Source of the DNA: an uncultured Tateyamaria sp.
GTDB taxonomy: Bacteria; Pseudomonadota; Alphaproteobacteria; Rhodobacterales; Rhodobacteraceae
Assembly (NCBI GenBank): GCA_947501275.1
Contig: CANMVD010000001.1
Location: 310,001-374,000 of the forward strand
DNA: 64,000 bases
Direction: 5' to 3'
Positions 25,891 through 35,015 of the stretch are shown piece after piece. Under the pieces are notes generated by a model that saw only the letters and a list, made by a program, of their open reading frames with translations, did not search any database and was not told the origin of the DNA. How positions within the stretch are numbered: position 1 is the first letter of the stretch; every line of letters begins with the position of its first letter. The translations under genes and the position numbers were made by a program.

Positions 25891-27468
25891 ATGGCAAAGA
25901 TCGCCTACATTTTGCTGTGTCACAAAGACCCAGAGGCTGTGATCAAGCAGGCCGAACGGTTGACGGCTGCTGGCGACTACATGGCGATTCACTTTGACGC
26001 GCGCGCCGATCCAAAGCTGTTTGCCCAGATCCGCACTGCTCTCAAAGACAATGACAATGTGACCTTTGCTCATAGGCGTATCAAATGCGGATGGGGTGAA
26101 TGGAGCCTTGTTCAGGCAACGCTTTATGCGGTCGAAAGCGCCGTCGAGGCATTTCCACGTGCAACCCATTTCTACATGCTGTCCGGTGACTGCATGGCGA
26201 TCAAATCCGCCGAATACACCCATCGCTTTCTCGATGAAAACGACGCCGACTTTATCGAGAGCTTTGACTATTTCGAAAGTGACTGGATCAAGACCGGCAT
26301 GAAGGAAGAGCGGCTGATCTATCGACACTACTTTAACGAGCGCAAGCACAAGCGACTATTTTATCACAGTTTCAACCTGCAGCGCCGCTTGGGCCTGGAA
26401 CGTGAAATCCCCGAAGACATTCAAGTCATGATCGGCAGTCAGTGGTGGTGTCTGCGCCGGCGAACCATCGAATGGGTTCTCGATTTCACCCGCAATCGGC
26501 GCGACGTCATGCGCTTTTTCCGTACGACCTGGATCCCGGATGAGACGTTCTTTCAGACCATCGTGCGCCATGTCGTGCCAGAAGACGAAATCCGCACCCG
26601 CACGCTGACATTCCTTATGTTCACAGATTACGGGATGCCGGTCACGTTCTATGATGACCATTACGACCTGCTGCTTAGCCAGGACTTTCTGTTTGCCCGC
26701 AAGATCAGCGCCGAGGCTGACGATCTCAAGCGCCGTCTGGGCCTGCTGTATGCCGCCGAAAACGTGCAATTCCAGATATCGAACGAAGGTCAGTCGCTGT
26801 TCAAGTTCCTGTCGGGACGTGGTCGCATTGGCCGGCGCTTTGCCACGCGATTCTGGGAAACGGAAAGCACGCTGGGTCGCAACCGTGAACTGCTGATCAT
26901 CATCTGCAAAAAATGGCACGTGGCCAAGCGTGTGTTGGAGCGCGTCCGCCAAGTCACAAATGTCCCCGCCATCGAATATCTGTTCAACGAAGAGCATACC
27001 CCCCTGCCCGATCTTGGCGGCATCCAGACATCGCTGAGCAAGCGAACACGTCATAGGCGTGCATTGATGCGGATGCTGTTTGACTACTACGAAACTGACC
27101 GGCTGATCGTGTGTATGGATCCGGGCGAGATTGACCTGCTGCAGGACTTTGCAGGAGATCGCTCCATCACGCGCATGCTGGAAATCCAGTGCGACTTTTC
27201 TGACGATTACCTCATTGGTCACGCCATGCGCGTTGGCCTTGCGGGTGAGCAGACTGCCCCGGAAACACTGGACCGTTTGCTGCCAACCATCCGCAATGAC
27301 ATGACGTTTGAATCCGATCGCATCCGCGATGCAGCATTCGAAAATCTGGAAAGAGTACAGGAGTCCGGTGACGTCGATGAAAACGCCAAGGCACTTTCCC
27401 GGTTTTTGACGATCCCGGAGGATCAGGCCCACGAAATCGCGTCAGCCGGTTATCTCTTTTCCGACTGA
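25891..27468 (+). CDS. GT14 (core-2/I-branching) glycosyltransferase with C-terminal extension
   Basis: A 525-residue protein. The N-terminal ~280 residues match GT14 beta-1,6-N-acetylglucosaminyl/xylosyltransferase-like enzymes: MAKIAYILLCHKDPEAV, HFDARADPKLF, GWGEWSLVQATL, FYMLSGDCMAIKSAEY, GSQWWCLRRRTIEWVL and the IPDETFFQT acidic motif. The C-terminal ~240 residues are a conserved-looking region of no known fold. It would transfer a sugar from a nucleotide donor to a glycan or protein acceptor, probably in the cytoplasm. The divergent sulfotransferase may modify the same product. Confidence 0.85.
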   Translation: MAKIAYILLCHKDPEAVIKQAERLTAAGDYMAIHFDARADPKLFAQIRTALKDNDNVTFAHRRIKCGWGEWSLVQATLYAVESAVEAFPRATHFYMLSGDCMAIKSAEYTHRFLDENDADFIESFDYFESDWIKTGMKEERLIYRHYFNERKHKRLFYHSFNLQRRLGLEREIPEDIQVMIGSQWWCLRRRTIEWVLDFTRNRRDVMRFFRTTWIPDETFFQTIVRHVVPEDEIRTRTLTFLMFTDYGMPVTFYDDHYDLLLSQDFLFARKISAEADDLKRRLGLLYAAENVQFQISNEGQSLFKFLSGRGRIGRRFATRFWETESTLGRNRELLIIICKKWHVAKRVLERVRQVTNVPAIEYLFNEEHTPLPDLGGIQTSLSKRTRHRRALMRMLFDYYETDRLIVCMDPGEIDLLQDFAGDRSITRMLEIQCDFSDDYLIGHAMRVGLAGEQTAPETLDRLLPTIRNDMTFESDRIRDAAFENLERVQESGDVDENAKALSRFLTIPEDQAHEIASAGYLFSD

Positions 27469-27567
27469 TCCCGTTTCAATAGCACTTTGGATAAGATACC
27501 CGCTCCGTTCTGATCTATCAATTTTGGCTAGGGCAAAATCCTCTCGAACCTCCCGCAAGGGCTCTGT

Positions 27568-28698
27568 ATGCAGGGCGGCATGTCCGATGCATCTGCCCTG
27601 ACCATTTTTGCCATCACCCTGCCGGGGCTTGAAGCGACGCTGGCCGATGAAATCCGCGCCCTTGGGTTCGCAGTGGACACAGTTGAACCCGGTGGAGTGA
27701 CCTTTGCCGGTGACTGGCCTGATGTCTGGCGGGCCAATCTCGAGTTGCGCTGCGCGACGCGGGTTCTCATACGCTTGGGGTCGTTCATGGCTTTTCACCT
27801 TGCGCAGCTCGACAAGCGCGCCAAAAAGTACCCTTGGGCGGATGTGCTTGACCCGCAGGTACCGATCCGGGTTGAGGTTGCAACCTCACGCAAATCCAAG
27901 ATTTACCATGCAGGTGCCGCAACAACGCGCATTGTCGGCGGGCTGGAGGCGCAGGGTTTCACCTGCGCGGCAGATGGTCCTGTGGTTTTGAAGTGCCGCA
28001 TCGATGACAACCGCGTCACGCTGAGCGTAGATACCTCGGGCGAGCCGCTGCACAAGCGCGGGCACAAGCAAGCCGTGGGCAAGGCCCCACTGCGCGAGAC
28101 GCTGGCCGCCGCCTTTCTCGCGCAATGTGGTTATGATGGAACGCAAGCCGTGCATGATCCCATGTGCGGCTCCGGCACGTTCGTATTGGAAGCAGCGGAA
28201 ATCGCCGTCGGTTTGCAAGCTGGACGCACGCGCAGCTTTGCATTTGAACGTTTCGTTGGATTTGACCCCGACGTGCTGGCCCAATTGCGCACAGATGCGC
28301 GCCGCCGCAGCGCACAGGCTCAGCCCCTGACCGGCTCAGATCGCGACGCCGGTGCAATTACGATGGCCTGCGCCAATGCGGAGCGCGCTGGCGTGGCTGA
28401 TCTGGTCCACTTCTCGCAAGCCAATGCCGCAGACAGTGCCCCGCACGATACGGCCCCCGGCCTCGTGATGATCAACCCGCCATATGGCGCACGGATCGGC
28501 GACAAAAAGGCGCTCTACCCCGTCTATGGTCGCTTGGGACAGATCCTGATTGAAAGCTACAAAGGATGGCGCATCGGGATCGTCACCAGCGAAGCTGCGC
28601 TGGCCAAGACCACTGGTCTGCCATTTCTGCCAGATGGCCCCAGCATTGCCCATGGCGGGTTGCGTGTCCGGCTTTACCGGACAGATGTGCTGACCTGA
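27568..28698 (+). CDS. THUMP-domain 23S rRNA guanine-N2 methyltransferase-like protein
   Basis: A 376-residue class I SAM methyltransferase with an N-terminal ferredoxin-like/THUMP RNA-binding region (FAITLPGLEATLADEI and RVEVATSRKSKIYH), then DPMCGSGTFVLEAAEIA as SAM motif I and MINPPYGARIG as the NPPY catalytic motif. It corresponds to the RlmL N-terminal half (m2G of 23S rRNA) rather than the full-length fused RlmKL. ATG at 27568 has AAGGG six bases upstream; a second ATG lies at 27580. Confidence 0.88.
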   Translation: MQGGMSDASALTIFAITLPGLEATLADEIRALGFAVDTVEPGGVTFAGDWPDVWRANLELRCATRVLIRLGSFMAFHLAQLDKRAKKYPWADVLDPQVPIRVEVATSRKSKIYHAGAATTRIVGGLEAQGFTCAADGPVVLKCRIDDNRVTLSVDTSGEPLHKRGHKQAVGKAPLRETLAAAFLAQCGYDGTQAVHDPMCGSGTFVLEAAEIAVGLQAGRTRSFAFERFVGFDPDVLAQLRTDARRRSAQAQPLTGSDRDAGAITMACANAERAGVADLVHFSQANAADSAPHDTAPGLVMINPPYGARIGDKKALYPVYGRLGQILIESYKGWRIGIVTSEAALAKTTGLPFLPDGPSIAHGGLRVRLYRTDVLT

Positions 28699-28716
28699 GG
28701 CGCGGCTGACCTGCGT

Positions 28717-29364
28717 CTATTTGGACTTCCACGTATCAAGCCATTTGCGGAACCGTCCACGCCGCTGCTCAACAGCGTCGCCTGCGGCTTCCCAATTGTC
28801 CTGCCATTCCTCAAGTGTCGGATCGATACGCGCCCGGCGGAACCGCCGCCAACGCACCCAGATGGCGTAGAAGAACGCGGCCAGAAGGGTCAGGACAATG
28901 ATGTTGATCCACGGGATGCCTTTGGACACATCGGGTCCTTCCACCGGCTTGATGCTGATTGCATTGGGGTAGATCGACAGGAACGGAGACCGCCAGCCAT
29001 AGTGTGTGACAATTGCCCATTGCGCGTCGGCTCGTGTCGACACAACGTCCGCAGCTTCGGCCTGCAGGTTTGAGCTGTCCAGTTTGAAATAGGGTGGCCA
29101 GCCAAACCCTGTGTCCTCATTGCGATAAACGCTCACCCGGCCATTGGCCCGGGTGGTGTTGATCAAGCGTAAATCGCGGTTGCCGACATCATTGTCGCCA
29201 CTGTCAGCCTGCGCATAGAACCAGCGGGACATTCCCGAGAAGTCCTTGCGGATAATCTCGGTTCCCGTGACGCGCACGATATCCTTTTGTGGCAAGGTAT
29301 AGTGCAGGAAAGCACCAAAAAAGACCCAAAAGGCAATCAGAAGTGTCCAGCCGATGTAACGCAT
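28717..29364 (-). CDS. DUF1523-family membrane protein
   Basis: A 215-residue protein with an N-terminal membrane segment (MRYIGWTLLIAFWVFFGAFL), an extracytoplasmic domain containing QKDIVRVTGTEIIRKDF and GWRSPFLSIYPNAISIKPV, a second membrane segment (about 155-175, NIIVLTLLAAFFYAIWVRW) and a charged cytoplasmic tail. The pattern is DUF1523, known from Rhodobacterales; function unknown. It is the last gene of the twelve-gene minus-strand cluster. Confidence 0.82.
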   Translation of the reverse strand: MRYIGWTLLIAFWVFFGAFLHYTLPQKDIVRVTGTEIIRKDFSGMSRWFYAQADSGDNDVGNRDLRLINTTRANGRVSVYRNEDTGFGWPPYFKLDSSNLQAEAADVVSTRADAQWAIVTHYGWRSPFLSIYPNAISIKPVEGPDVSKGIPWINIIVLTLLAAFFYAIWVRWRRFRRARIDPTLEEWQDNWEAAGDAVEQRRGRFRKWLDTWKSK

Positions 29365-29375
29365 AAAGGTCCCTC

Positions 29376-29639
29376 TCAGGCGAAATTCACAAGGTAAATG
29401 GTTAGCCCGACAAGGGCCATGGGCACGATATAGACACCCAAGATCAATTTGCGACGCAGCGATCCATCATATTCGGTCAGCCCGGCCTCGATGAACTCAT
29501 CGCGCGGGGTGTCGATGTCGCCGGCGTCCCACTGCGCTTCCAGCTTGCCGCGTCGTTTGGCGCGCGAATAGAACGACAGGCTGAGATAGATGATACTCAA
29601 CACCACAAGGACGATAAACAGCAGTCTGATCAGACCCAT
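29376..29639 (-). CDS. Small two-helix membrane protein
   Basis: An 87-residue protein of unknown function: membrane segment at about 3-22 (LIRLLFIVLVVLSIIYLSL), a charged middle with AQWDAGDIDTPRDEFIEAGL, and a second membrane segment at about 67-86. It lies 3 bases after the 447-residue gene and 11 bases before the DUF1523 gene, so is clearly in the operon. Confidence 0.75.
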   Translation of the reverse strand: MGLIRLLFIVLVVLSIIYLSLSFYSRAKRRGKLEAQWDAGDIDTPRDEFIEAGLTEYDGSLRRKLILGVYIVPMALVGLTIYLVNFA

Positions 29640-29642
29640 TTC

Positions 29643-30986
29643 CTACCTCCTCACCGCACCCCAAGGACCCACACGATCAATGATGTCGCGACGTGCCTGT
29701 TGCGGGGTGCCCGGCTCTTCCATCGGTGCGTCGTATCCAAACAGGGCCGCGCGCGCACCCACCTTGTCTGCTTGATACTCAGCTTCGAGATATTGCGCGA
29801 CATATTCCTTCTTGGCCTCGGGCCAACTGGCATAGGCCGCATAAAAGGCTTGCTTGTGACAGATAAACAGCTGGCGCACATCTCGGGGGCTGAGTTCGGA
29901 AAGCAACATGTTCACCAGTTCCGCCTCTGGGGTGTCAGCCGCGCGCAGCGTATAGAAATAGGCTGGATGTTCGGATGAGATACGCGGCCACGTGCCCCCG
30001 TTTTCAGCCCAATTCACCAAATCACCAAGTGCATGAAACTCATCCGGCAACAAATGTGAATGACGCCGTGCCAACATCCGCATATCCCGCCGCGTTGTGC
30101 CCGTCAGGTCGATGCCAGCCTCGGTCACTGCCGAAACAAGGATAAAATCCATCTTTTGGCGCAAAACCGCAGCACCGTTGATCCCGCGAGCCCGGACAAT
30201 GGGCTCTGCCAGATCGTTAAATTCAAGAAACTTGGCGATGCGGTTGCGGTCGTTCAGGTCAAAGCTGTACTTGATCGGTACGTCTTGTGGCGCTTGCGTA
30301 GATCCGATCACCGCCGGGTGGTCCAGCATCTGAAACACGTAGAGGCCGCCAAAGTGGGCAGTCCAAAAGTTTCCTTGATCGACCTTCATCGGCTTCAAGT
30401 TCACCGGGTTGCGTGACACATCCCCGGTTTGACCGGCCAGCGTGATCATCTCTGCGATCAACACATCGTCAAACCACGCGTCCTCTTCGTTGAGAAACGT
30501 GTCGATCTTGTTTGCCAGTTTGGCCGCATTACGCACGGTACCCCGCGTCGTGTCCGCCTCAACTGTGATGGCGCGCAAATCAAAAAGACGGGCCGGGTCT
30601 GAAATGTCATAGACCGAGTTCACCAACTCACCCGCCACCGCATCCCGTGCCGTAAGCGCAAACAGCGCCGCTTCGTTCTCGGTGATGAACTGTTGCAGGA
30701 TCGGCCGCGACGTCGAGAACTTCGCATCCAGCAACGGGCATCTGCGCTGCTCCGTACTCAGCAGAATGAACTGCCGATTGACTCCGTTGTGGTTAAGGTA
30801 GAGCGGATCTTCCAGCTCATTGCCCACCTCGGGCGAAAATCCGGAGATATCGATATAGAAGTCAGTCAGCGAGGTCCGCTTACCCGTCAGATGTTCAAGC
30901 GCGCGGTTGTAGCGCTCGACCAGCGCAGGCGAGGCGACGTGAAACAGATTGCCATACATCAGGCCACGTTTGATCAGACGGATCAT
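29643..30986 (-). CDS. Conserved-looking protein of unknown function, 447 aa
   Basis: I do not recognise a domain. The 447-residue protein is soluble-looking with mixed alpha/beta composition, and includes ALEHLTGKRTSLTDFYIDIS, GNFWTAHFGGLYVFQMLDHP, ARRHSHLLPDEFHALGDLVN and AFYAAYASWPEAKKEYVAQY. No signal peptide. Its ATG overlaps the stop of the 98-residue membrane protein gene (ATGA), and it belongs to the AAA+ ATPase operon. A role as soluble partner of the ATPase or of the small membrane proteins is only a contextual guess. Confidence 0.75.
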   Translation of the reverse strand: MIRLIKRGLMYGNLFHVASPALVERYNRALEHLTGKRTSLTDFYIDISGFSPEVGNELEDPLYLNHNGVNRQFILLSTEQRRCPLLDAKFSTSRPILQQFITENEAALFALTARDAVAGELVNSVYDISDPARLFDLRAITVEADTTRGTVRNAAKLANKIDTFLNEEDAWFDDVLIAEMITLAGQTGDVSRNPVNLKPMKVDQGNFWTAHFGGLYVFQMLDHPAVIGSTQAPQDVPIKYSFDLNDRNRIAKFLEFNDLAEPIVRARGINGAAVLRQKMDFILVSAVTEAGIDLTGTTRRDMRMLARRHSHLLPDEFHALGDLVNWAENGGTWPRISSEHPAYFYTLRAADTPEAELVNMLLSELSPRDVRQLFICHKQAFYAAYASWPEAKKEYVAQYLEAEYQADKVGARAALFGYDAPMEEPGTPQQARRDIIDRVGPWGAVRR

Positions 30987-31279
30987 GTGCGCGCCCTCGC
31001 AAGTCGAAAGATAAACGGTACGGCCAAGGCAAAGAGCGGCACAGCAAAGGACCGGTAGGTGATTTGCACATTGAAACCTACGTAAGACAGATAAGAGTCA
31101 TTAAAGAGCAAAAGGGAATCCGAGATCGGGATGCCCTCAAACCCCATGGCGGTGTTGATGCCCGCGTGGAGTGCGAAGAGCAAGGCAGCCATCCCAATGA
31201 AGCCAAAGCCCCCCCACGATAAAGGAAGGATCGCGCCAATAATGAACGCCAGCACAGCGATGCATAACAGCAAAATCAT
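30983..31279 (-). CDS. Small membrane protein, 98 aa
   Basis: Three hydrophobic segments: about 1-18 (MILLLCIAVLAFIIGAIL), 23-42 (GGFGFIGMAALLFALHAG) and 72-92 (YRSFAVPLFALAVPFIF). Both ends overlap neighbours by ATGA, indicating translational coupling. No family recognised. Confidence 0.75.
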   Translation of the reverse strand: MILLLCIAVLAFIIGAILPLSWGGFGFIGMAALLFALHAGINTAMGFEGIPISDSLLLFNDSYLSYVGFNVQITYRSFAVPLFALAVPFIFRLARART

Positions 31280-31644
31280 CGATCACCCTCCGAGGCCAGG
31301 TCCCTGCCCCGCCAGCGCTCAACACGTTGCGCCATGTTAAACCACGACAGCAGCAACATCGGCGCCCAGGAGACAGCAAACAAAAGCGAGTTGCGCAGCG
31401 CAATCTCTGCCACCAACAGCGGACCGCCCATCTGCAACGCGCGCTGATATGCGCCCACATCCAATGCGACAAGCACCAGCGCCGAAAATGCGACAAGAAA
31501 CAGAACGGCACAGATAACGGCAATTGCGACGGCCATATGCGAGCGCGTCATGTCAGACACGAGCAGTCGCGGCACCACCCACCCCAAGGCACCAAGGACC
31601 AGCAGTGGCAGGCCCGTGTTCCATATGGTCGGCGTTTCGATCAC
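31276..31644 (-). CDS. Small membrane protein, 122 aa
   Basis: Three or four hydrophobic segments (about 10-28, 38-66 and 85-105) with a charged C terminus (QRVERWRGRDLASEGDR). The start is GTG at 31644, overlapping the TGA of the AAA+ ATPase gene as GTGA; the end overlaps the 98-residue gene. It therefore lies directly behind the motor gene and could be its membrane anchor, which is inference from order only. Confidence 0.75.
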   Translation of the reverse strand: MIETPTIWNTGLPLLVLGALGWVVPRLLVSDMTRSHMAVAIAVICAVLFLVAFSALVLVALDVGAYQRALQMGGPLLVAEIALRNSLLFAVSWAPMLLLSWFNMAQRVERWRGRDLASEGDR

Positions 31645-33575
31645 CCTTTGCTCTCCAAATACCGCTTTTTCGCTTCTTCCTGCCGACCGAAGTCGCGCAC
31701 CATCGCGTCAATCGCGACCTCGTCGGACTTGTCTGCATAGCGGAATTCAGAATCCGCGTAGCGGTTGATCTCCTGCACCACCATGTCGACCGTGATCGGC
31801 ACACGCAGTTCGGAAATCATCGACTTCTTCTCGTCATAGCCTTTGAACAGGAACAGCTCAGGGTTCTCCATCCACTCATCCGGCAACTCAAAGTCCATCG
31901 CGCGGACCTTGACCGCATCGGTGATGTTCTTGATTGCCCGACCGGTAAAACGTTCGTCGGCCTCCTGAATGCCCTTCAGATAGGTGCCCAGTTTGGCAAT
32001 CGTGTCCAGCTCACCAACTGACGAATGCACACGGTCAAACACCTCCATCAGCCCGGCCTCGTGCGGGCGGGAATGACCCTCAAATGACGCTGCAACTGCC
32101 TTCTTGATTTCTTGAGCCGAAAACACCTCATGCGCGCCCACGGGTATATCGTGGTTCTTGCCCATCAGCAGGTACAGGATGTCGATGTAATCCTCGCGCG
32201 TCTGCGGCCCGTCGACCAGAAACCGCGCCCCGGCCCTTTGGCGCAAGGCGTCATCTACGTTCTCGGGGTAGTTCGAGAACATGCCAAAAGTGCAATTGCC
32301 CCGCACCACCGTGTTGGCGCCAGCAAAGCTCTCCATCAAAACCGCGGTGATTTCCAACTGCCCTGCAGAAGACTGACGATCCCCGCGCTTGCCCGCCAAT
32401 TGGTCGATATCGTCAATGGTCCCAAACCCGATGGCATTCTGGTCCAGCACATTGTTGATAAACGCCTTGGCGTTCTGGCCCGACTTACCCTGATAACTGT
32501 CGATATTGTCGGTGCTCAGGTTCTGGTATCGGAACGGATAACCCGCCACCTGACAGTAATCGTTGATGAGGCCTGCCATCATCTGGATCAGCGTCGTCTT
32601 GCCCGTTCCAGGCTTGCCATCCCCCATAAAAGTAAAGATGAACCCGCCAAGTTCTGCAAACGGGTTCAGACGCCGATCAAAGTCATAGGCCATCAGCATC
32701 TTGGCCAGTTTCATCGCCTGATATTTGGCGATGTGGTTGCCCACAACCTCGTTCGGCTTTTTGAATGTCATGGTGAGGGTCTGCGTCTTGGTCTTGGACG
32801 CAGGGGTAAAGCCTTGAATGGTGAAATCGTCGGCCTCCACATGCCAACTGACATTCTGAAAGGCCGCCAGTCGGGGGGCGGTCTGGGCGCGCAACGATAC
32901 TTTTTCCATCAACGCTTCGGCATAGGCCGTGATGGTCGCAACCAAATGCGTGTCATCCGGGGCGTGGGCCGCGACGTCCTGATCCAACTCCCACAGGGCG
33001 CCATGCAGGGCAGTTTGGCCATTGTCGGTCAACATCTCCTCGACTTCGCCAATCTCCACCGTAATTTCGGTTTGATGCGCGGACAGCAGGTAAGCGGTCG
33101 CATTGGCAAAAACGTACAGCGTGATCAACGCCTCCGCCGCCAACAATTCGGCAAACTCAGTCTTGCGGGCTGCGGGCAAGGCGCCTTCCAGATTGGTGCG
33201 TTTCAAATCACCAAGGCCAGAAACGGCTGCGTAATTTTCTGCCACGGCCAGCGCGATAGAGATCGCGCGACGCAAAGCATTGAGCACTGTCGCCTGCACC
33301 GGCGACATCAGCGCATCATCGTTATCCGCTCCCTCGATGGTGGCCATAACCTGCACGGCCCCCGCTGGCGTGGTACGGCGGGTCACCAATCCGGGCGTCG
33401 TCGAACGGAATCGACGGCGCGTACCAACACCAGACGAACGCTCCGCTTGAGGAGCATCCTTGCCCTTGCCGATACGGGGGGCGTGATCAAATCCCTGCAA
33501 CATGGCCAAAGCCATCGGATAGTGGGCCGTAATCTCGGCCTCACGCAGTTCCATCTGGTCGGACGTCTGGCTCAT
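31641..33575 (-). CDS. AAA+ ATPase with long helical N-terminal region
   Basis: A 644-residue cytoplasmic ATPase. Residues 1-90 are low-complexity and basic, about 90-310 mostly helical, and the AAA+ module starts near 310: Walker A GDGKPGTGKTT (318-328), Walker B GFGTIDDID (383-391), a sensor-1-like FGMFSN (430-435), and DDALRQRAGARF (441-452), matching the arginine-finger segment of classic AAA proteins (DPALxRxGRF). The last ~190 residues are helical. It looks like a protein-remodelling motor rather than a sigma-54 activator: GAFTGA is not present. Centre of the cluster. Confidence 0.88.
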   Translation of the reverse strand: MSQTSDQMELREAEITAHYPMALAMLQGFDHAPRIGKGKDAPQAERSSGVGTRRRFRSTTPGLVTRRTTPAGAVQVMATIEGADNDDALMSPVQATVLNALRRAISIALAVAENYAAVSGLGDLKRTNLEGALPAARKTEFAELLAAEALITLYVFANATAYLLSAHQTEITVEIGEVEEMLTDNGQTALHGALWELDQDVAAHAPDDTHLVATITAYAEALMEKVSLRAQTAPRLAAFQNVSWHVEADDFTIQGFTPASKTKTQTLTMTFKKPNEVVGNHIAKYQAMKLAKMLMAYDFDRRLNPFAELGGFIFTFMGDGKPGTGKTTLIQMMAGLINDYCQVAGYPFRYQNLSTDNIDSYQGKSGQNAKAFINNVLDQNAIGFGTIDDIDQLAGKRGDRQSSAGQLEITAVLMESFAGANTVVRGNCTFGMFSNYPENVDDALRQRAGARFLVDGPQTREDYIDILYLLMGKNHDIPVGAHEVFSAQEIKKAVAASFEGHSRPHEAGLMEVFDRVHSSVGELDTIAKLGTYLKGIQEADERFTGRAIKNITDAVKVRAMDFELPDEWMENPELFLFKGYDEKKSMISELRVPITVDMVVQEINRYADSEFRYADKSDEVAIDAMVRDFGRQEEAKKRYLESKG

Positions 33576-33641
33576 CTCAAATCCCTTGCTTCATCTTGCA
33601 AAATAAACTTCCCCCGGAGGGCCGGTCTGCCACCCAGCCGT

Positions 33642-33896
33642 TCACTTGTTTTGTCCCCGTCTGGGCGAGGTTAACCATCCACGATAGACCACATAGGTTA
33701 TTCCCAACCAGACCGGCCAGCCAAACATCACGATCACACGTAGTGACCGGCCATAGCGATCCTCAGGGTCGGCCATCGCGGGAAACAGCACCCAAATGGC
33801 GGCCAGCACCACCCAGACGCTCACAAAGCCATACAGGTTCTGCTTGTCCCGCAGCAGGTAGGCCAGAAACGTCTTGGGTTTTTTGCGCGACGCCAT
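33642..33896 (-). CDS. Small two-helix membrane protein, 84 aa
   Basis: Basic N terminus (MASRKKPKTFLAYLLRDKQN), two membrane segments at about 22-40 and 52-70 (VIVMFGWPVWLGITYVVYRG), and a basic tail. It lies 66 bases before the AAA+ gene and 3 bases after the 371-residue gene. No family recognised. Confidence 0.7.
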   Translation of the reverse strand: MASRKKPKTFLAYLLRDKQNLYGFVSVWVVLAAIWVLFPAMADPEDRYGRSLRVIVMFGWPVWLGITYVVYRGWLTSPRRGQNK

Positions 33897-33899
33897 GGG

Positions 33900-35015
33900 T
33901 CAGTACCTCAGCACCCGCCCCGCAGGGCTGACCACGAATTTGCGGACGGACCCAAAGCCGGGCGGGTTCATCTCTTCCAGCGCCTGATATGGGCGTTGCG
34001 GCAAAACGATCGATCGTTCCATCCGGGTCGTACCCGTCTCCGCCCCGCGGCCGGCAAATGGGTCCAGTGCAAACACCTCGCGCTCCACGGTCGAAAACCA
34101 GCCCTGGCGTTCTTCGATCACACGCTCAGAGTGCAAATCCTCCTCGGTCCATACCAGCGCCCAATCCTGCCCCTCAGGGGCGCGGGCGGCCTCAAGAACG
34201 CGCAAAATCGGGCCAGTCTGCTTGGTGAACGCGGAAGAATACATCGGACCCAAGTGAAACCGACGCAGGCGCTTGGGGTGCAGGTCGTCAAAATCCTCGT
34301 CAAAGCCCTTGGCGATAGTGACCAGTTTCAACCCACCAAGTGACTGGGCCATCAAATGCGCCTGCACCTCGGGCCAGCGACGCTGATCCTTGGGCAGCGC
34401 GATTTTGCCCGTGTCTTCGACCTCCATCATGTAGATGATCGGCAAATTCACCTGACTATCATACATCGCCCAATGCACACGGAAGGTGCGCCGCTGTTCA
34501 TTGATGTTTCCCGTCCAGACAATCTGTGGATCGTTGCGGGGCCAGAACAACTCGCCCAACTGCAACTCTTCGTAATAGTTCCTTTGGGACAGCGCGAATT
34601 GCAGCTTGGTTGGCACTTCGCGGTCGCCCACGATCACTTCGACCATCTGCTGTTTCAATTCATCATCTGTGGGCATACCCGCCAGATGGCGTTCGGCCTG
34701 CTGCGCGTCAGACGCCATCGCCAGCAACTCGTCCGCCGCCGGAAAGCCACTTTCGTGCGCGTCTATCGACAGCGACCCAAAGAAACGGCCCGTATCCCGC
34801 CCGACCAGCAGATACTTCTGGCTGAGCGCGCGAAAGGTAAACGTCATCTCGGCAATGTACCGGGTGAGGATCTTGACCTCATCCCGGTTCAGATCGCCCT
34901 CGGCCTCCATAACGGCCGCCACCCGTCCCAAATGCGAGATGATCGTCTCGAATTTCCGGAAATAACGGCGCGAGGCATAAAGGTCAGTCAGGCCAATGGG
35001 TTCGGGTTTGGTCAT
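33900..35015 (-). CDS. Protein of unknown function, 371 aa
   Basis: A soluble protein of 371 residues with no motif I recognise. The N-terminal ~120 residues look helical (TDLYASRRYFRKFETIISHL, ILTRYIAEMTFTFRALSQKY); the rest is alpha/beta, with FRVHWAMYDSQVNLPIIYMM and FHLGPMYSSAFTKQTGPI. Its ATG overlaps the stop of the 86-residue gene by one base (TAATG). Co-directional with the coiled-coil and ATPase genes, so probably part of one complex or pathway. Confidence 0.75.
   Translation of the reverse strand: MTKPEPIGLTDLYASRRYFRKFETIISHLGRVAAVMEAEGDLNRDEVKILTRYIAEMTFTFRALSQKYLLVGRDTGRFFGSLSIDAHESGFPAADELLAMASDAQQAERHLAGMPTDDELKQQMVEVIVGDREVPTKLQFALSQRNYYEELQLGELFWPRNDPQIVWTGNINEQRRTFRVHWAMYDSQVNLPIIYMMEVEDTGKIALPKDQRRWPEVQAHLMAQSLGGLKLVTIAKGFDEDFDDLHPKRLRRFHLGPMYSSAFTKQTGPILRVLEAARAPEGQDWALVWTEEDLHSERVIEERQGWFSTVEREVFALDPFAGRGAETGTTRMERSIVLPQRPYQALEEMNPPGFGSVRKFVVSPAGRVLRY

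Noticed and set aside
26356-27432. A 358-codon minus-strand frame opposite the GT14 gene
   Set aside because: Same reasoning: the GT14 frame carries the conserved blocks, while the opposing product is unlike any family.
32112-33674. A 520-codon open frame on the plus strand opposite the AAA+ ATPase
   Set aside because: It mirrors the codon periodicity of the GC-rich ATPase gene, has no recognisable domain and its product is rich in His/Arg/Gln as expected for an antisense shadow.
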